Below are positions 1-9,863 of a stretch of DNA of 64,000 nucleotides, piece by piece (position 1 is the stretch's first letter; the number at the start of each line of letters is the position of its first letter). Under the pieces are notes generated by a model. It saw only the letters and a program-made list of their open reading frames with translations. It was not told the DNA's origin and made no database searches. The DNA is from Candidatus Thiodiazotropha endolucinida (lineage in GTDB: Bacteria; Pseudomonadota; Gammaproteobacteria; Chromatiales; Chromatiaceae): NCBI RefSeq assembly GCF_001715975.1, contig NZ_MARB01000010.1:1-64000 (forward strand), read 5' to 3'. Made by a program: the position numbers and the translations under genes.

Positions 1-132
1 TTCATCGATCATCGACTGTGGTTCTCCTACAGGGGACTTCCACCCCATCAGTTCATGCCCATGCTGGGCGTACACAAAAACTCGCACCACCTGGCTGTTG
101 TCGCCAGCCAGGCGGTGTGAATGGCTGAGTCT

Positions 133-1443
133 TCAACGACCCTGTTTACGCAAATTCTGCACACTAAAAATACCCGGCGGGTTCTCCTCCGGATTGATTA
201 CGCTCTTGAACTGCAAGGTGGTGCAGTGCATGGCTTGCTCGTCGAGAAACACCGCAAAGTCATCGATCGCCACACCGGTTCCCTTATTGCGCTCGATGTG
301 ATTGTCGGAGTGGGTTTTACCGATCGGAAAGTACTTCCAGGGATCGCCTTTCTTGTCATAGGAGAGCAGCACAGACATGATGCCGGTCTGGGCATCGAGA
401 TAGATGATCCGCTTGCTCAGGGGATGATTCGAATCCTTGGGACGTCCCTCCACCACATAGGCCTTGCGCAGCTGCCAGGTCACCTTGGGGAAGCAGCCGC
501 CCTTGCCGGTGACGTCGACGAAGCGGAATCCATCGGGGTCATTCGCCGGCTCGCTGGAGAGCGCCATCTCATTATGGTTGTAAAAGGGTAACAGCACGTT
601 CTTGGTCTCGAGGTATTTCCATTCGTAGTCCGAGACCCGCCCGTTATAGCCCTCGAAATCCTCGATCATGGCATCGGTACCCAGGAAGGCGTCTGTGATC
701 TGACCGGTGGCCAGACGGCGGACCCGACGCTGAAAACCCAGATAGAGCCAGGCGTCGTCACGTTTCAGATCATCCTCATAGCGATGGATCAGCAACTGGG
801 TGTTGGCCAGATCGAACGGTTCCAGGACCTTGCTGTAGATGGAACGAAAAATCTGACCCGGGTTCGGCTCGATATCGGGTTTGGGATCGAACTGGGAGCG
901 ATGCTTCCAGTTGAGAAAGTGCCAGTCGAACTTGAGCACTCGCTCTACCTTATCATTTTTCATATTACGAAAGGTCCACCAGAAGGGTTTGATGGTCTCG
1001 CTGTCGCCGGCATTGAAGCCCCGCTGAAAATTCCATACCACCTTCAGCCCCGCATCGGGGTCATCGACATCGGGTTCCTGGGGAAACGGCCGTCCGGCCA
1101 CGAAGCCCTGCAACAGCCCCCGCTCTGTCAGTTTGACGCTGGCGGAATGGGCGCGGGTCGCCGCCACATAGCCAGGGTGCAGATCGAAGGAGGTGGTGGG
1201 CGTGGTTTTTATCGTGTACCAGCCCTGCTTGATATAGCGGTAGACAAAATCATCGAGAATCGCCTTATAACCATCAACATTCTTCTGGGTGATCTCTACA
1301 CCCGGTTGATAGCCTTCGGCCGTGGGCAGGCCGTTTTTGTAGGGATAAAAGGATTGTTCGATCACGGCATCGTCCATGGCGCCGTACACAGTGCCGCACA
1401 ACAGCACCGACAAACCCATAAGGGCGGTATAAAGCGTTTTCAT
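133..1443 (-). CDS. DUF1329 outer-membrane-linked periplasmic protein
   Basis: The 436-residue protein begins with a signal peptide (hydrophobic stretch near residues 7-17, likely cleavage after VYGA). The rest is rich in Trp, Tyr and charged residues and matches the DUF1329 family by overall pattern, with motifs such as WNFQRGFN, DWHFLNWKHR and a C-terminal YDKKGDPWK. DUF1329 proteins are LolA/LolB-like secreted proteins of unknown ligand. They are usually encoded beside a DUF1302 protein and an RND permease, and that is the arrangement here: the DUF1302 gene lies 26 bases upstream on the same strand. I infer a periplasmic or outer-membrane lipid or hydrophobe carrier. It is the last gene of its operon. 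Confidence 0.85.
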   Translation of the reverse strand: MKTLYTALMGLSVLLCGTVYGAMDDAVIEQSFYPYKNGLPTAEGYQPGVEITQKNVDGYKAILDDFVYRYIKQGWYTIKTTPTTSFDLHPGYVAATRAHSASVKLTERGLLQGFVAGRPFPQEPDVDDPDAGLKVVWNFQRGFNAGDSETIKPFWWTFRNMKNDKVERVLKFDWHFLNWKHRSQFDPKPDIEPNPGQIFRSIYSKVLEPFDLANTQLLIHRYEDDLKRDDAWLYLGFQRRVRRLATGQITDAFLGTDAMIEDFEGYNGRVSDYEWKYLETKNVLLPFYNHNEMALSSEPANDPDGFRFVDVTGKGGCFPKVTWQLRKAYVVEGRPKDSNHPLSKRIIYLDAQTGIMSVLLSYDKKGDPWKYFPIGKTHSDNHIERNKGTGVAIDDFAVFLDEQAMHCTTLQFKSVINPEENPPGIFSVQNLRKQGR

Positions 1444-1469
1444 CTGCGCGCTCCTCCTGCGGACATTAG

Positions 1470-3473
1470 TTAGAACTGGTAACGGACGGTCAATTGGAAC
1501 TCATCCTCGTTTATCGCACTGCCGATGGGACCCGAGCGAAAGCGACCCAGCGGTTCGAAGCCGCTCAGGCCGGTACTGCTCATCTGCGGCGCGGGAAACG
1601 GGAAGGGCGAATAGGGAACTGCCGAACGGTTGTCATCCGCCTCTATTGCACCGTCGCCGAACTTGAAGTTGAATCCGGCGGTAATCACCCAGTTATTGCT
1701 GGGCTTATAGGTCAGCGACGGCCCGGCGACACCGCTGCCCGCTTTGAAGTCCCAGGCGGTCAGCAGTTGAGGGGTCAGGCGATCGTTCATGTAGTTGCCC
1801 TGAATCAGCAGGGTGGCGATGTAGTTGTTTTCCCAGTCGACAAAGCCGACCTCGTTGGTCGTGGGCAGACCAATGTTGTTCGACATCGAAGTGCGGTGAT
1901 CCAACAGATGTTGTCCGAACAGCTGTGCCGAGATGAGAAAGGCCCGCCTTTCATTGAGGAACGGAATGAAGGTCGGCCGGTCGATACCGACCACCCATCG
2001 GACCACGTCCGATTCCGAGAACAGCCTTGAACTCAGGGTATCCGGGAACTCCTCGCCCCGGGTGTAGGCCGCCTCGATCCGGATCGCCGATTTCATCGAT
2101 TCGGAATAGATATCCAATGAACCGCCCAGCAGGGTGATCCAGGGGTATTCCACATCGAAGGCCAGGCTGTAGGGCCAGACTTGGTTTTCAACCGGTGGCG
2201 TGAAAGGGTTGTCCGATGCAATACCACCGCGCAGTGAAGGCAGCTGAGAACGGTAACGCAGGGCATTGACAGAAAACCCAACCCCCTTGTAAACACCTTC
2301 CATGCGCAGTCCCAGCTCGCCCGCATCCCAATCCGGCAGATTGACGTCCCGTATGCCGATGGTCTGGCTGGGGAAATCCACCGTCACCCCGGGGGCCGGG
2401 AAGTTACCGACGGTACAGCCGTTATCCCAGCAGTTCTTCAGGGCACGCAATGCGTTGCCGATGCCGAGGATGCGATAGGGCTGACCGCCTTGACCCAGGC
2501 TGTGTGGCCGGAATTTTTCCCACTTCCATACCACCTGGAAGTTCAGATCCTCGAATTGCTCCGTCGCTCCTTTACGATGCTCCACGGTCAAAATGCCCAT
2601 CGGAATCCGGCTGTCTTCCAACTCGTCGTAGATATTGTTACGTGAATAATCGACCGGGTTGATGACATCTAACACCCGGAACAGATCGGTGCGTCCCCAC
2701 ACCACCTGTTGGCGTCCGAAGGTGAATGTCAGTTCCTCATTGTTCTCCATGGGCACGGTCCCGGCCACGTAGAGTTCTCGCAGAAAATCCGCACGATCGT
2801 TGAACTCGGCAAAACGCAGCTCATCCAGATCCTTGTCCCCGATGCCCTCTTCGCAGCCCCGGTCATCCGTATCGCAGGGGCGCACCGGTGTCGCCAACAT
2901 GACACCGTTATCCTCATAGTCGTAGACATCCTCGGCGGCCAGCACTAGACCGTCGTTGGGATTGTCCGGCCCGGCGATCGCCGTCCCGCCGGCCAGGGGA
3001 TTGGCACCGGGCAATGGGATGGCGCCATCACCGAGACCCAGGGGACCGAACGTTCCGGCATACACCGGCGAGTCGGTCACCGGAAATCCCGGGGACCCGG
3101 GCAGCGAGGCAAAGAACGGGGTGTTGGCCGGCGCGGGAAAAGAGACCGCGCCCCCCGCCTCATCCCCAAAATCCTTCTCTTTCAGGTCGTACACCGCATC
3201 GTAACTGCCGCGGAAGGTGCCGTTGACGCTAAACTCGGAAAAAATGCCCCGCGCCCCCATATCCTTGGCGAACTCCACCTGACCGGTCAAGCGCTGCTTG
3301 GTCAGACCGACATCGTCCCGAACGTAGGTGGCGTCTTCGACAAAGCCCCTCACCACCAGTGTGCCGTCCTTGGATTGCCAGGCCAATGTCTGCAGCGGCA
3401 GCGCCGTCGCCACACAAAATGCGACCCATGGTATGACAGTGCTGACACCGCCTAGGACTGTTTGCTTACTCAT
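1470..3473 (-). CDS. DUF1302 family protein, probable outer-membrane beta-barrel
   Basis: The 667-residue protein has an N-terminal signal peptide ending near LQTLAWQ. The body alternates aromatic and polar residues and ends in LTVRYQF; a terminal Phe is typical of outer-membrane barrels. Motifs such as FGRQQVVWGRTDLFRVLDVINP are characteristic of DUF1302 proteins. The start codon overlaps the stop of the upstream RND permease by 4 bases (ATGA), so the two are translationally coupled. Family members are uncharacterised porin-like proteins encoded with DUF1329 partners. Role inferred: outer-membrane channel of a hydrophobic-substrate transport system. Confidence 0.85.
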   Translation of the reverse strand: MSKQTVLGGVSTVIPWVAFCVATALPLQTLAWQSKDGTLVVRGFVEDATYVRDDVGLTKQRLTGQVEFAKDMGARGIFSEFSVNGTFRGSYDAVYDLKEKDFGDEAGGAVSFPAPANTPFFASLPGSPGFPVTDSPVYAGTFGPLGLGDGAIPLPGANPLAGGTAIAGPDNPNDGLVLAAEDVYDYEDNGVMLATPVRPCDTDDRGCEEGIGDKDLDELRFAEFNDRADFLRELYVAGTVPMENNEELTFTFGRQQVVWGRTDLFRVLDVINPVDYSRNNIYDELEDSRIPMGILTVEHRKGATEQFEDLNFQVVWKWEKFRPHSLGQGGQPYRILGIGNALRALKNCWDNGCTVGNFPAPGVTVDFPSQTIGIRDVNLPDWDAGELGLRMEGVYKGVGFSVNALRYRSQLPSLRGGIASDNPFTPPVENQVWPYSLAFDVEYPWITLLGGSLDIYSESMKSAIRIEAAYTRGEEFPDTLSSRLFSESDVVRWVVGIDRPTFIPFLNERRAFLISAQLFGQHLLDHRTSMSNNIGLPTTNEVGFVDWENNYIATLLIQGNYMNDRLTPQLLTAWDFKAGSGVAGPSLTYKPSNNWVITAGFNFKFGDGAIEADDNRSAVPYSPFPFPAPQMSSTGLSGFEPLGRFRSGPIGSAINEDEFQLTVRYQF

Positions 3474-5917
3474 CTTGTCTCCCCTACGATCTTTCTTGGA
3501 TTATCGATCAGGCTCGCCTCAGTCTCCCCCGGACTTTCGACTTCCCGTTTAGTTTCGTTCCCACCGCTCGCATCTTCAGCCGCCTGCATGATGAACTTCG
3601 GCTTGAATTTCAAAATCCACGCCGGCACCAGGTTCATCGCCGCCACCGCATTCAGGATCAACATCACGATCAACAACAGTGCGGCGTCCGCCTGAAAACG
3701 CAGATCCGAGATGAACACCCACATCACCACACCACCGATCAGCGTAATTGCCGTGAATCCGATCGCCACGCCGGTGGTGCTGATGGCGTGTTTGACCGCC
3801 GCCCTGAGATCGCCAAGCCGCCCATATTCAGCCCGGATCCGGTCCATGATGTAGATGGAATAGTCGATCCCCACACCAATCCCCACCGCGATGATCGGTA
3901 CCGTGTTGACGTTGATGCCGATGCCGCTCACCCCCATGTAGGCATAGGTCAGGATGGTGGCGAAAGACATCGCCAGCATCATCAGCCATCCGGCATGAAA
4001 TGACCAGTAGAAAAAGGTCACCGAGCCGAAGATCAAGACCAACACCAGGGGAATCACCAGCAGATTGGTTTCGTAGGCCGCCTCGTTGATCGCCGCCGTC
4101 ACACCGATCAGGCCACCGGCCAGCTTGATCGTCAACCCCTCCACCTGGGCCGCCGACGAGTTCATCCACTGCTTGACCATGTGAATCGCCCGCCGAATCG
4201 TCGTCCCCTGGTGATCCTTGTAGTAGAAGACCAGATTGGCGCGCTGCTCATCGGTATCGGCAAACTCCAACAGGGCTCCGGGAATGGGGCTCGACATCAT
4301 ATACATGAACATCAGGCCACCGGTCACCCGGCTGTCTTCTGGTACGATCAGCCAGCGGGGATCGTCATAGTGGGTGATCCGATTGACTGCCATGATCAGG
4401 TCGGGCAATCCCTTGGCCGCCCCAAGCTCCGGATCGGTCAGCATATAGGCCTCGAAATCGGCCAGGGCCTTGACCACTTCAGGACGTTTGATGCCCCCTT
4501 TGTCTTCGGTATGGGCAATGATGTAGAGCTCTTCCGAACCGGGAAAGGCCTGATTGACCGCTTTAGAGGAGAGATTGTAATCATGCTCCGGATAGAGCAG
4601 CGGCGATCCGGGTTCAGCCTCGCCGATCTGCACCCGGGAGGCGAAATAGCCGCCGATGCCGTACAACAGCAGCGCGCCGATAAGGATGGCCGAAACGCCC
4701 TTAGGGCTGGTAACCCTACCCGCAGCCATCGGCAACATACGCCGCATCAGATTATGCGAGATCTCCGTTTTGCGGGGTGCCGGCAATATCTCCAACAATA
4801 CCGGCACCATGATGAGTACCGTCACAAGCACCGACAACGCCCATAGCGACGCATAAACCGCCAGCTTGTCGTTTATCGGCACCGAGCCCAGGGAGATCAA
4901 CAGCAGGCCGATGGCATCCGAGATCACACCAAGAGCGCCGGGACGAAACAGGTTTTCAAAGGCGCTGCGGGCTGCGGCCTTGCTGTCACGGTATGTCTGC
5001 AGGTCATGGTAGTAGCGTTCCACCAGTTGAATACCGTGCGACATCGCCCGGGCGGAGATCAGGAACGGTACCACCAGCATTAACGGATCCAGGTTGTAAC
5101 CGAGTAACGAAAGGGTGCCCAGCCCCCAGATAGTGGTCAACACGATACCCAGGGCCGGTAGCAGGATACCGTACAACTTGCGGAAATAGAGGATCAGCAG
5201 TAACAGCATAATCAGAACGGTGTAGAGAAAGATCTGCACCACCTGGTCGGTGTAGCTGGATACCCAGCCGACCAGAACAGGATTGCCGGTGGCATAGATC
5301 GTCACACCGGGAACTGACTCTTTGTTGCGAATCGCCTGAAGTTGCTCGAAGACCTTTTCGTAATTGAGCTCCCCCTCATTGAGGGTACCCCGGATCAATG
5401 CCGACTTCAGATCGGGGGCGACTAAAAGACCGAATACCGCGCGGTTGGCAATGACGTCGCTGCGCATCTTATGCAATTCATCATCCGTGTACTCAGCCAC
5501 GGAAGGATCAAAATGGGGGGCAGATTTAACCGTACCCTCCTCGTTCAGCCAGACTTTACGGGTATTGCGATGGGTCAGGCTGGTCACCAGATTGTGATTG
5601 ATGCCATACAGTGAATCCACCGCCTGGGTGATGCGGTGAATGCGTTGCAGCGTCTCGTTGCTGAAGATCGTCCCCTCGGTCACCTGCACTGCCACGATGA
5701 CATTGTTGGCGCCGCCGAAGGTATCGCGGATCTCGTTATGCAGTTGGATATAGGGATGCTGCTGGGGCAACAGGTCGGCAAAATCGGAGGCCATGCGCAC
5801 ACCGGGGATCTGAAAGGCGAAAAACAGGGTCACCGCCAGAATCAGCGCCAGCGTCACTCTCGGTGACGAAAAGATAACACCGTCGATCCGATGCAGCCTT
5901 GCGGTGAATCTGTTCAT
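3470..5917 (-). CDS. MMPL/RND-superfamily transporter permease
   Basis: This 815-residue inner-membrane protein has the two-fold RND layout. There is one TM helix at about residue 20-40, a large periplasmic loop, and a five-helix bundle near 230-400. A second helix, loop and bundle follow, with GIGVGIDYSIYIMDRI near residue 690. The repeated glycine-rich helices and the Asp in the second bundle fit proton-driven hydrophobe or lipid transporters of the MMPL/HpnN type. The C-terminal 40 residues are soluble and charged. It overlaps the DUF1302 gene and follows the YCF48-like gene by 33 bases. The substrate cannot be read from sequence; lipids, hopanoids or aromatic compounds are possible. Confidence 0.85.
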   Translation of the reverse strand: MNRFTARLHRIDGVIFSSPRVTLALILAVTLFFAFQIPGVRMASDFADLLPQQHPYIQLHNEIRDTFGGANNVIVAVQVTEGTIFSNETLQRIHRITQAVDSLYGINHNLVTSLTHRNTRKVWLNEEGTVKSAPHFDPSVAEYTDDELHKMRSDVIANRAVFGLLVAPDLKSALIRGTLNEGELNYEKVFEQLQAIRNKESVPGVTIYATGNPVLVGWVSSYTDQVVQIFLYTVLIMLLLLILYFRKLYGILLPALGIVLTTIWGLGTLSLLGYNLDPLMLVVPFLISARAMSHGIQLVERYYHDLQTYRDSKAAARSAFENLFRPGALGVISDAIGLLLISLGSVPINDKLAVYASLWALSVLVTVLIMVPVLLEILPAPRKTEISHNLMRRMLPMAAGRVTSPKGVSAILIGALLLYGIGGYFASRVQIGEAEPGSPLLYPEHDYNLSSKAVNQAFPGSEELYIIAHTEDKGGIKRPEVVKALADFEAYMLTDPELGAAKGLPDLIMAVNRITHYDDPRWLIVPEDSRVTGGLMFMYMMSSPIPGALLEFADTDEQRANLVFYYKDHQGTTIRRAIHMVKQWMNSSAAQVEGLTIKLAGGLIGVTAAINEAAYETNLLVIPLVLVLIFGSVTFFYWSFHAGWLMMLAMSFATILTYAYMGVSGIGINVNTVPIIAVGIGVGIDYSIYIMDRIRAEYGRLGDLRAAVKHAISTTGVAIGFTAITLIGGVVMWVFISDLRFQADAALLLIVMLILNAVAAMNLVPAWILKFKPKFIMQAAEDASGGNETKREVESPGETEASLIDNPRKIVGETR

Positions 5918-5950
5918 GATTCGAAATCCCCGCCGCCCGCTTCAGCCGGA

Positions 5951-6940
5951 CTATGCTGAAACAATATGCAAGGCGCCATAGCCTCCCCCAATCAGCAGCT
6001 TACCCTCCGCTAAAGGCGTCACCGCCCGGAGATAGAATCGTATCGGTTTGCCGTGATCGATTGGTTGCCAACCACTCCCGGGTTCGAGCTGCTTTCTCAA
6101 CAGCGTGCCGTTGCCGCCGACGACATACAAGACGCCGTCGTTCAGGGCGATGCCATACAGCGGCACCTCCGTGCCGGTCGCCTGCCGCTGCCAACTCCCA
6201 CCGCCATCACGGGTATGCAGAATCGTACCGGAAAGACCGACCACCCACCCCTCTTGCGGTGAAATGAATAGCGCATCCTGGGAGTAAAAATCATCCGCCA
6301 GTGGTGTCAGGGGCTGCCAGCTCTCCCCGCCATCCTGACTGTGCGCCAAGGCACCGAATTCACCGGAAACAAAAGCATGCTGCCCATCCAGGATCTGGAC
6401 ACCGGTAAAATGCAGATCCTCGCCCAGTGAGGTGGTACGCCATGAGACGCCCCGGTCCTTGCTGCTGAGAATGGTGCTGAAACCGCCTACCACCCAGAAA
6501 GTGCCCTCGGCATCACAGGTCATGGCCTGTAACGCTTCCTGGGTATCGATAGCGACAGCTTGCCACTGCCCCGGCAGACCGTCCCCCAGCCAAAGCTTGC
6601 GCGAGACATCCAGGATCGCGAAGGTCCCATCCGGACAGCGCGCAACATCGATGAGAAAGGGTTTATCTGTCAGGACTTCGCGCAGCCAGGTCTCACCCCC
6701 ATCCCGTGAGGTCAGCACCGCACCCATGGTACCCACCACCACGATGACTTCGTCACTGGCCGCGGCCGCCTGAAACATGTCGGAACGATGGGTGGCCTCT
6801 TTATGTTGCGCCGCAACCTCCTCAAGAAACAGCGGCGCTTCACAACCGAGCAAAGGGATGAAAACAATCAGCCAAAGCCAACCGCTAACCTCTGTCACCC
6901 ATTGTCTATTAATGCTAGTAGAGGAATTTTTCTTGATCAT
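5951..6940 (-). CDS. YCF48/BNR-repeat lipoprotein
   Basis: This 329-residue protein has an N-terminal hydrophobic stretch ending in the lipobox PLLGC, so it is probably lipidated. The mature part has about six repeats of the type SxDGGxxW (SRDGGETW, SKDRGVSW, SQDGGESW, TRDGGGSW), the BNR/sialidase beta-propeller signature. It resembles photosystem II assembly factor YCF48 (HCF136). In non-phototrophs, YCF48-like proteins are commonly encoded with DUF1302/DUF1329/RND genes, as here, where this is the first gene of the operon. A role in assembling or gating the transporter is inferred. Confidence 0.8.
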   Translation of the reverse strand: MIKKNSSTSINRQWVTEVSGWLWLIVFIPLLGCEAPLFLEEVAAQHKEATHRSDMFQAAAASDEVIVVVGTMGAVLTSRDGGETWLREVLTDKPFLIDVARCPDGTFAILDVSRKLWLGDGLPGQWQAVAIDTQEALQAMTCDAEGTFWVVGGFSTILSSKDRGVSWRTTSLGEDLHFTGVQILDGQHAFVSGEFGALAHSQDGGESWQPLTPLADDFYSQDALFISPQEGWVVGLSGTILHTRDGGGSWQRQATGTEVPLYGIALNDGVLYVVGGNGTLLRKQLEPGSGWQPIDHGKPIRFYLRAVTPLAEGKLLIGGGYGALHIVSA

Positions 6941-7036
6941 TTGACTGCATTATTCGTTGTCGCAAAAAATCCTACTATGCAATAACCGCGACGATAGGGC
7001 CTGTTTACACGCATCCAATCGGCTCTGCCGGGACTA

Positions 7037-7287
7037 TTATTCGTCCAGCAAGAGAGCACGTGCGGGGCGTTGTTCCACATGAGTGAATGATAATGCCGCT
7101 GGGCGGAAAAATAGCCCCAGGCATTTAAGCACCTGCAGAACCTTGCCTAACTCCATGGTGGGTTAACGTTTTCCAGCGCCGAGATGAAGCGGACGCCGAT
7201 CCCGCAGAGGGCGGCGAATTCAGCCTGGGCGGCACTTTGCGCCCTGTGTCGGGCAGATACGTTGCACCCCAGCTTCCCGGTGGAAGG
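7037..7287 (-). pseudogene. Frameshifted HipB-like (Xre-family) antitoxin remnant
   Basis: On the minus strand one frame reads QAEFAALCGIGVRFISALEN, which fits the helix-turn-helix core of HipB-type regulators. That frame stops at about 7147. A second frame then continues as TMELGKVLQVLKCLGLFF up to a stop at 7037, matching the usual continuation of the family (ERGKPTxELGKVLxVLxxLGL). One indel near 7160 would restore the whole domain. No hipA follows. The N-terminus upstream of about 7287 is not recognisable. I call this a decayed gene; a sequencing error is the alternative. Confidence 0.65.
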
Positions 7288-7560
7288 AATATTCCCGCAC
7301 GGTAATGTATTGACGCAATAACCTGGCGGCGACCTTGAAAATTCCCGTTCGGAAAATATAGGCGGCCTGGGCCCTCGTGGCAAGCATTTTCCCGTTCGGC
7401 AACAATTCAGACTGTTCATACGGGATGATCAGTTCGAAGAGTCAAAAGGGAGAGCGTTTATGGATCTGAGTTGCAGACTGTCCACTGCTACATATAGGGG
7501 AGGTCCTGACTTCCATGCCTAGCGATGATGAGGCTTGAGAAAGGCCATCAGGTCCCTTCG

Positions 7561-8124
7561 CTACCTTATTCTGACTCTCCTGTTGCGTTCTCTCCGCAGC
7601 CAAACCAGAAACCGCTGTTTGCCGAAAAGATTCACCAGTAATGAGCACAGTACCAATAACAGGTCAAGACACAGTGATTGACGCTCGATGTAATTTCGTT
7701 CCAGAAACTGTGTAACGCGAAAACCCTGTCCGGCATACAGCTGGGCCATGCCGGTGATGCCCGGTCTCAATCTGAACCGGGGCAGATTTTCGTCATACAG
7801 ATTCAGGCGACGGGCATCCTCCCGAGTCAGCGGCCGGGGACCCACCAGACTCATGGAACCTTTCAGCACATTGATGAATTGCAGGATTTCATCGAGGCCG
7901 GTCTTGCGTAGCCAACCGCCCACCCGGGTAACCTTGCCGTTGCGCATGCTGCGCAGTTTGTAGAGGGTGAAGGGTCTAAAATGCCGGCCGATACGCTGCT
8001 GGGCAAAAACAACCGGAGCGCCATCTTCGAGCAGTATCAACACCAGGATAATCAGCAGCAACGGTGCAAAGAGCGCCAATCCCATTGCCGCAAAAACCAG
8101 ATCGAAGGCCCGCTTCCCGCTCAC
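7561..8124 (-). CDS. Bacterial sugar transferase (initiating polyprenyl-phosphate glycosyltransferase)
   Basis: The protein is 187 residues if started at the GTG whose bases overlap the TGA of the upstream radical SAM gene (GTGA). A longer reading to 8271 would overlap that gene by 150 bases and adds no recognisable domain, so I prefer the short form, although I see no strong ribosome site. Family motifs are in order: KRAFD, one TM segment (residues 11-34), TLYKLRSM, LDEILQFINVLKGSMSLVGPRP and FRLRPGITG. Such small enzymes transfer a sugar phosphate to undecaprenyl phosphate to start glycan or exopolysaccharide synthesis. No other glycan genes are in the window. Confidence 0.85.
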   Translation of the reverse strand: MSGKRAFDLVFAAMGLALFAPLLLIILVLILLEDGAPVVFAQQRIGRHFRPFTLYKLRSMRNGKVTRVGGWLRKTGLDEILQFINVLKGSMSLVGPRPLTREDARRLNLYDENLPRFRLRPGITGMAQLYAGQGFRVTQFLERNYIERQSLCLDLLLVLCSLLVNLFGKQRFLVWLRRERNRRVRIR

Positions 8125-9536
8125 CGCTTTATCGGTGCATAATGTCTTGATTTTGTCGGATGAGTGGCGGCGCTCCGCTCTGTCATAAGCAGTGTTTCCA
8201 ATAGGGGACGAGCCACACCCAGTTGTTTCAAGTTGATTGCCGCGTTCCAGAACGGCTCGAATTTCTTCCACCCGGCGCTGTAACAGAACTGCCTGACTGC
8301 ATGGGACGGCCTATCGATATGCGCCAGGCTGGAGCGGAGAATCGAACTCCATTTGTAGAATGAACGGTAGGCCTCGTCATAACCGGCCTTGAGCGCCTCT
8401 GCGGTCATATTATTCGGCTGGAAAACCACCTCACGGGTGTTGTATCGGTCCCAGTTTTCCGTCAGCAGGCGCCCCTCCTTTTTCAGCTTGTCGAAAAGCC
8501 GTGTACCCGGATAGGGTGTCTGGATATGAAACGTGGCGGTGGTCATACCCATTTCCAGCGCCCAGTCCACGGTACGTTGAAAAACCTGCCCGTCATCTTC
8601 GTCCATACCGAACACGAAGCTGCCGTTGATCATGACTCCAAGGCCGGAGAGTCGACGGATCGCGGCCTTGTAGTCCCGGAGCGAATATTGACGTTTGTTC
8701 GCAGCCTTTAGATTGGTACTGTTTAATGTTTCAAAACCGACGAACAGGCTACGTAATCCCGCCTCCACCGCTTTATCGATCAGGTCGCCACGTAACACAG
8801 AATCGACGGTAGCGGCCCCCTGAAACAGACGCCCCATGCCGCGCATACCTTCGAACAGCTGACTGGCGAAGTAACGATGCCCCAACAGGTGATCGTCGAG
8901 GAAATAGAGATGGCGACCGGGCAGCGATTCGATCTCGGCCAATGCCCGGTCGACCCGCTGGGTATAGAATGAGCGTCCGCCGAGAAAGAATGCGTCCTTG
9001 TAACAGAAATCGCAATGGTGTGGACAACCCCGGCTCACCACCAGGGAGTTGGGCACCAGGTAGAGTTCCCGCTTGATCAGATCACGACGCAGATCAGGGA
9101 TCCGCTCAAACGACCGTCGAAGCGTGTAGTAGAGACGACGTGGTCTGCCACGTCGAAAGTCTTCCAGGAACTGGGAGAAGACCCCGTCTCCAGGTCCTAT
9201 CACGATGGTATCGGCATGTCTGCTGGCCTCGTGAGGCAAGGCGGTCACATGGAGACCGCCGAGTATTACATGACACCCCTTGCCGCGGTAGTGATCGGCC
9301 AGGGCATAGGCGCGATAGGCATTGGTGATATAGACCTGGATCACTACCAAGTCAGGCTCATCATCGAGGCTGATCTCCTCCACATGCTCATCGACCAGTT
9401 CCACCTCATCGTCGGAATTCATATGGCCAGCCAGCGTCGCCAGGCCCAGTGGTGGGAAAAGTGAATATTTGATCGGTCGCCAGAACGGACCTTTCGCCTC
9501 AATCAAGGACGGTAGAATGAACTTCGCTCTCATCAC
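8121..9536 (-). CDS. B12-binding-domain radical SAM protein
   Basis: The 471-residue protein starts with a Rossmann-like cobalamin-binding region (residues 1-130, with PPLGLATLAG, VVIQVYITNA and HVILGGLHVTALPHEA). A radical SAM domain follows with the cluster motif CPHHCDFC near residue 174. The family also includes methyltransferases and cyclases of lipid and natural-product pathways; the substrate is not predictable here. The stop overlaps the start of the sugar transferase, so the two probably act on the same product, perhaps a lipid or envelope glycan. No SPASM-type extra cysteine cluster is obvious. Confidence 0.85.
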   Translation of the reverse strand: MMRAKFILPSLIEAKGPFWRPIKYSLFPPLGLATLAGHMNSDDEVELVDEHVEEISLDDEPDLVVIQVYITNAYRAYALADHYRGKGCHVILGGLHVTALPHEASRHADTIVIGPGDGVFSQFLEDFRRGRPRRLYYTLRRSFERIPDLRRDLIKRELYLVPNSLVVSRGCPHHCDFCYKDAFFLGGRSFYTQRVDRALAEIESLPGRHLYFLDDHLLGHRYFASQLFEGMRGMGRLFQGAATVDSVLRGDLIDKAVEAGLRSLFVGFETLNSTNLKAANKRQYSLRDYKAAIRRLSGLGVMINGSFVFGMDEDDGQVFQRTVDWALEMGMTTATFHIQTPYPGTRLFDKLKKEGRLLTENWDRYNTREVVFQPNNMTAEALKAGYDEAYRSFYKWSSILRSSLAHIDRPSHAVRQFCYSAGWKKFEPFWNAAINLKQLGVARPLLETLLMTERSAATHPTKSRHYAPIKR

Positions 9537-9863
9537 GGACTCCTCTGCAGTGAGAAGTCAGCCTACAGACCCAGAATGGCGTAAAAAGGGCGAAATCATG
9601 GCAAATGATGGCAGCCCCACCACGAGATGGTGACGAGCAACGACTAACCTGTAATCTTCATAGCCCTTGCCGCAATGGGTGTCATTTTCACATTTACTAA
9701 CTAGCATACAGGGTTTCCGGCATCCACTTCTCCGACACCTCAAGACACACAACCAATTTCATCAGTGTTATGTCTCATGACAAGGAAACAACCCTTCTCT
9801 GCTAGCCACGCCTTGAACAAGGACAGGCTTGAAGCCCTGAAAGTCATCTATTTGGTTGCCGGG
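9537..9863. other. Intergenic, no gene seen
   Basis: This is the stretch between the radical SAM gene start and the AraC gene stop. Short open frames on both strands have no family resemblance or ribosome sites. It presumably carries the promoter of the radical SAM operon, but I cannot identify convincing -35/-10 boxes. Confidence 0.5.

Noticed and set aside
1-132. GC-rich left edge with GGGGTGGAAGTCCCC-like hairpin on the minus strand
   Set aside because: It could be part of a structured RNA or intron end, but too little is inside the window to say.
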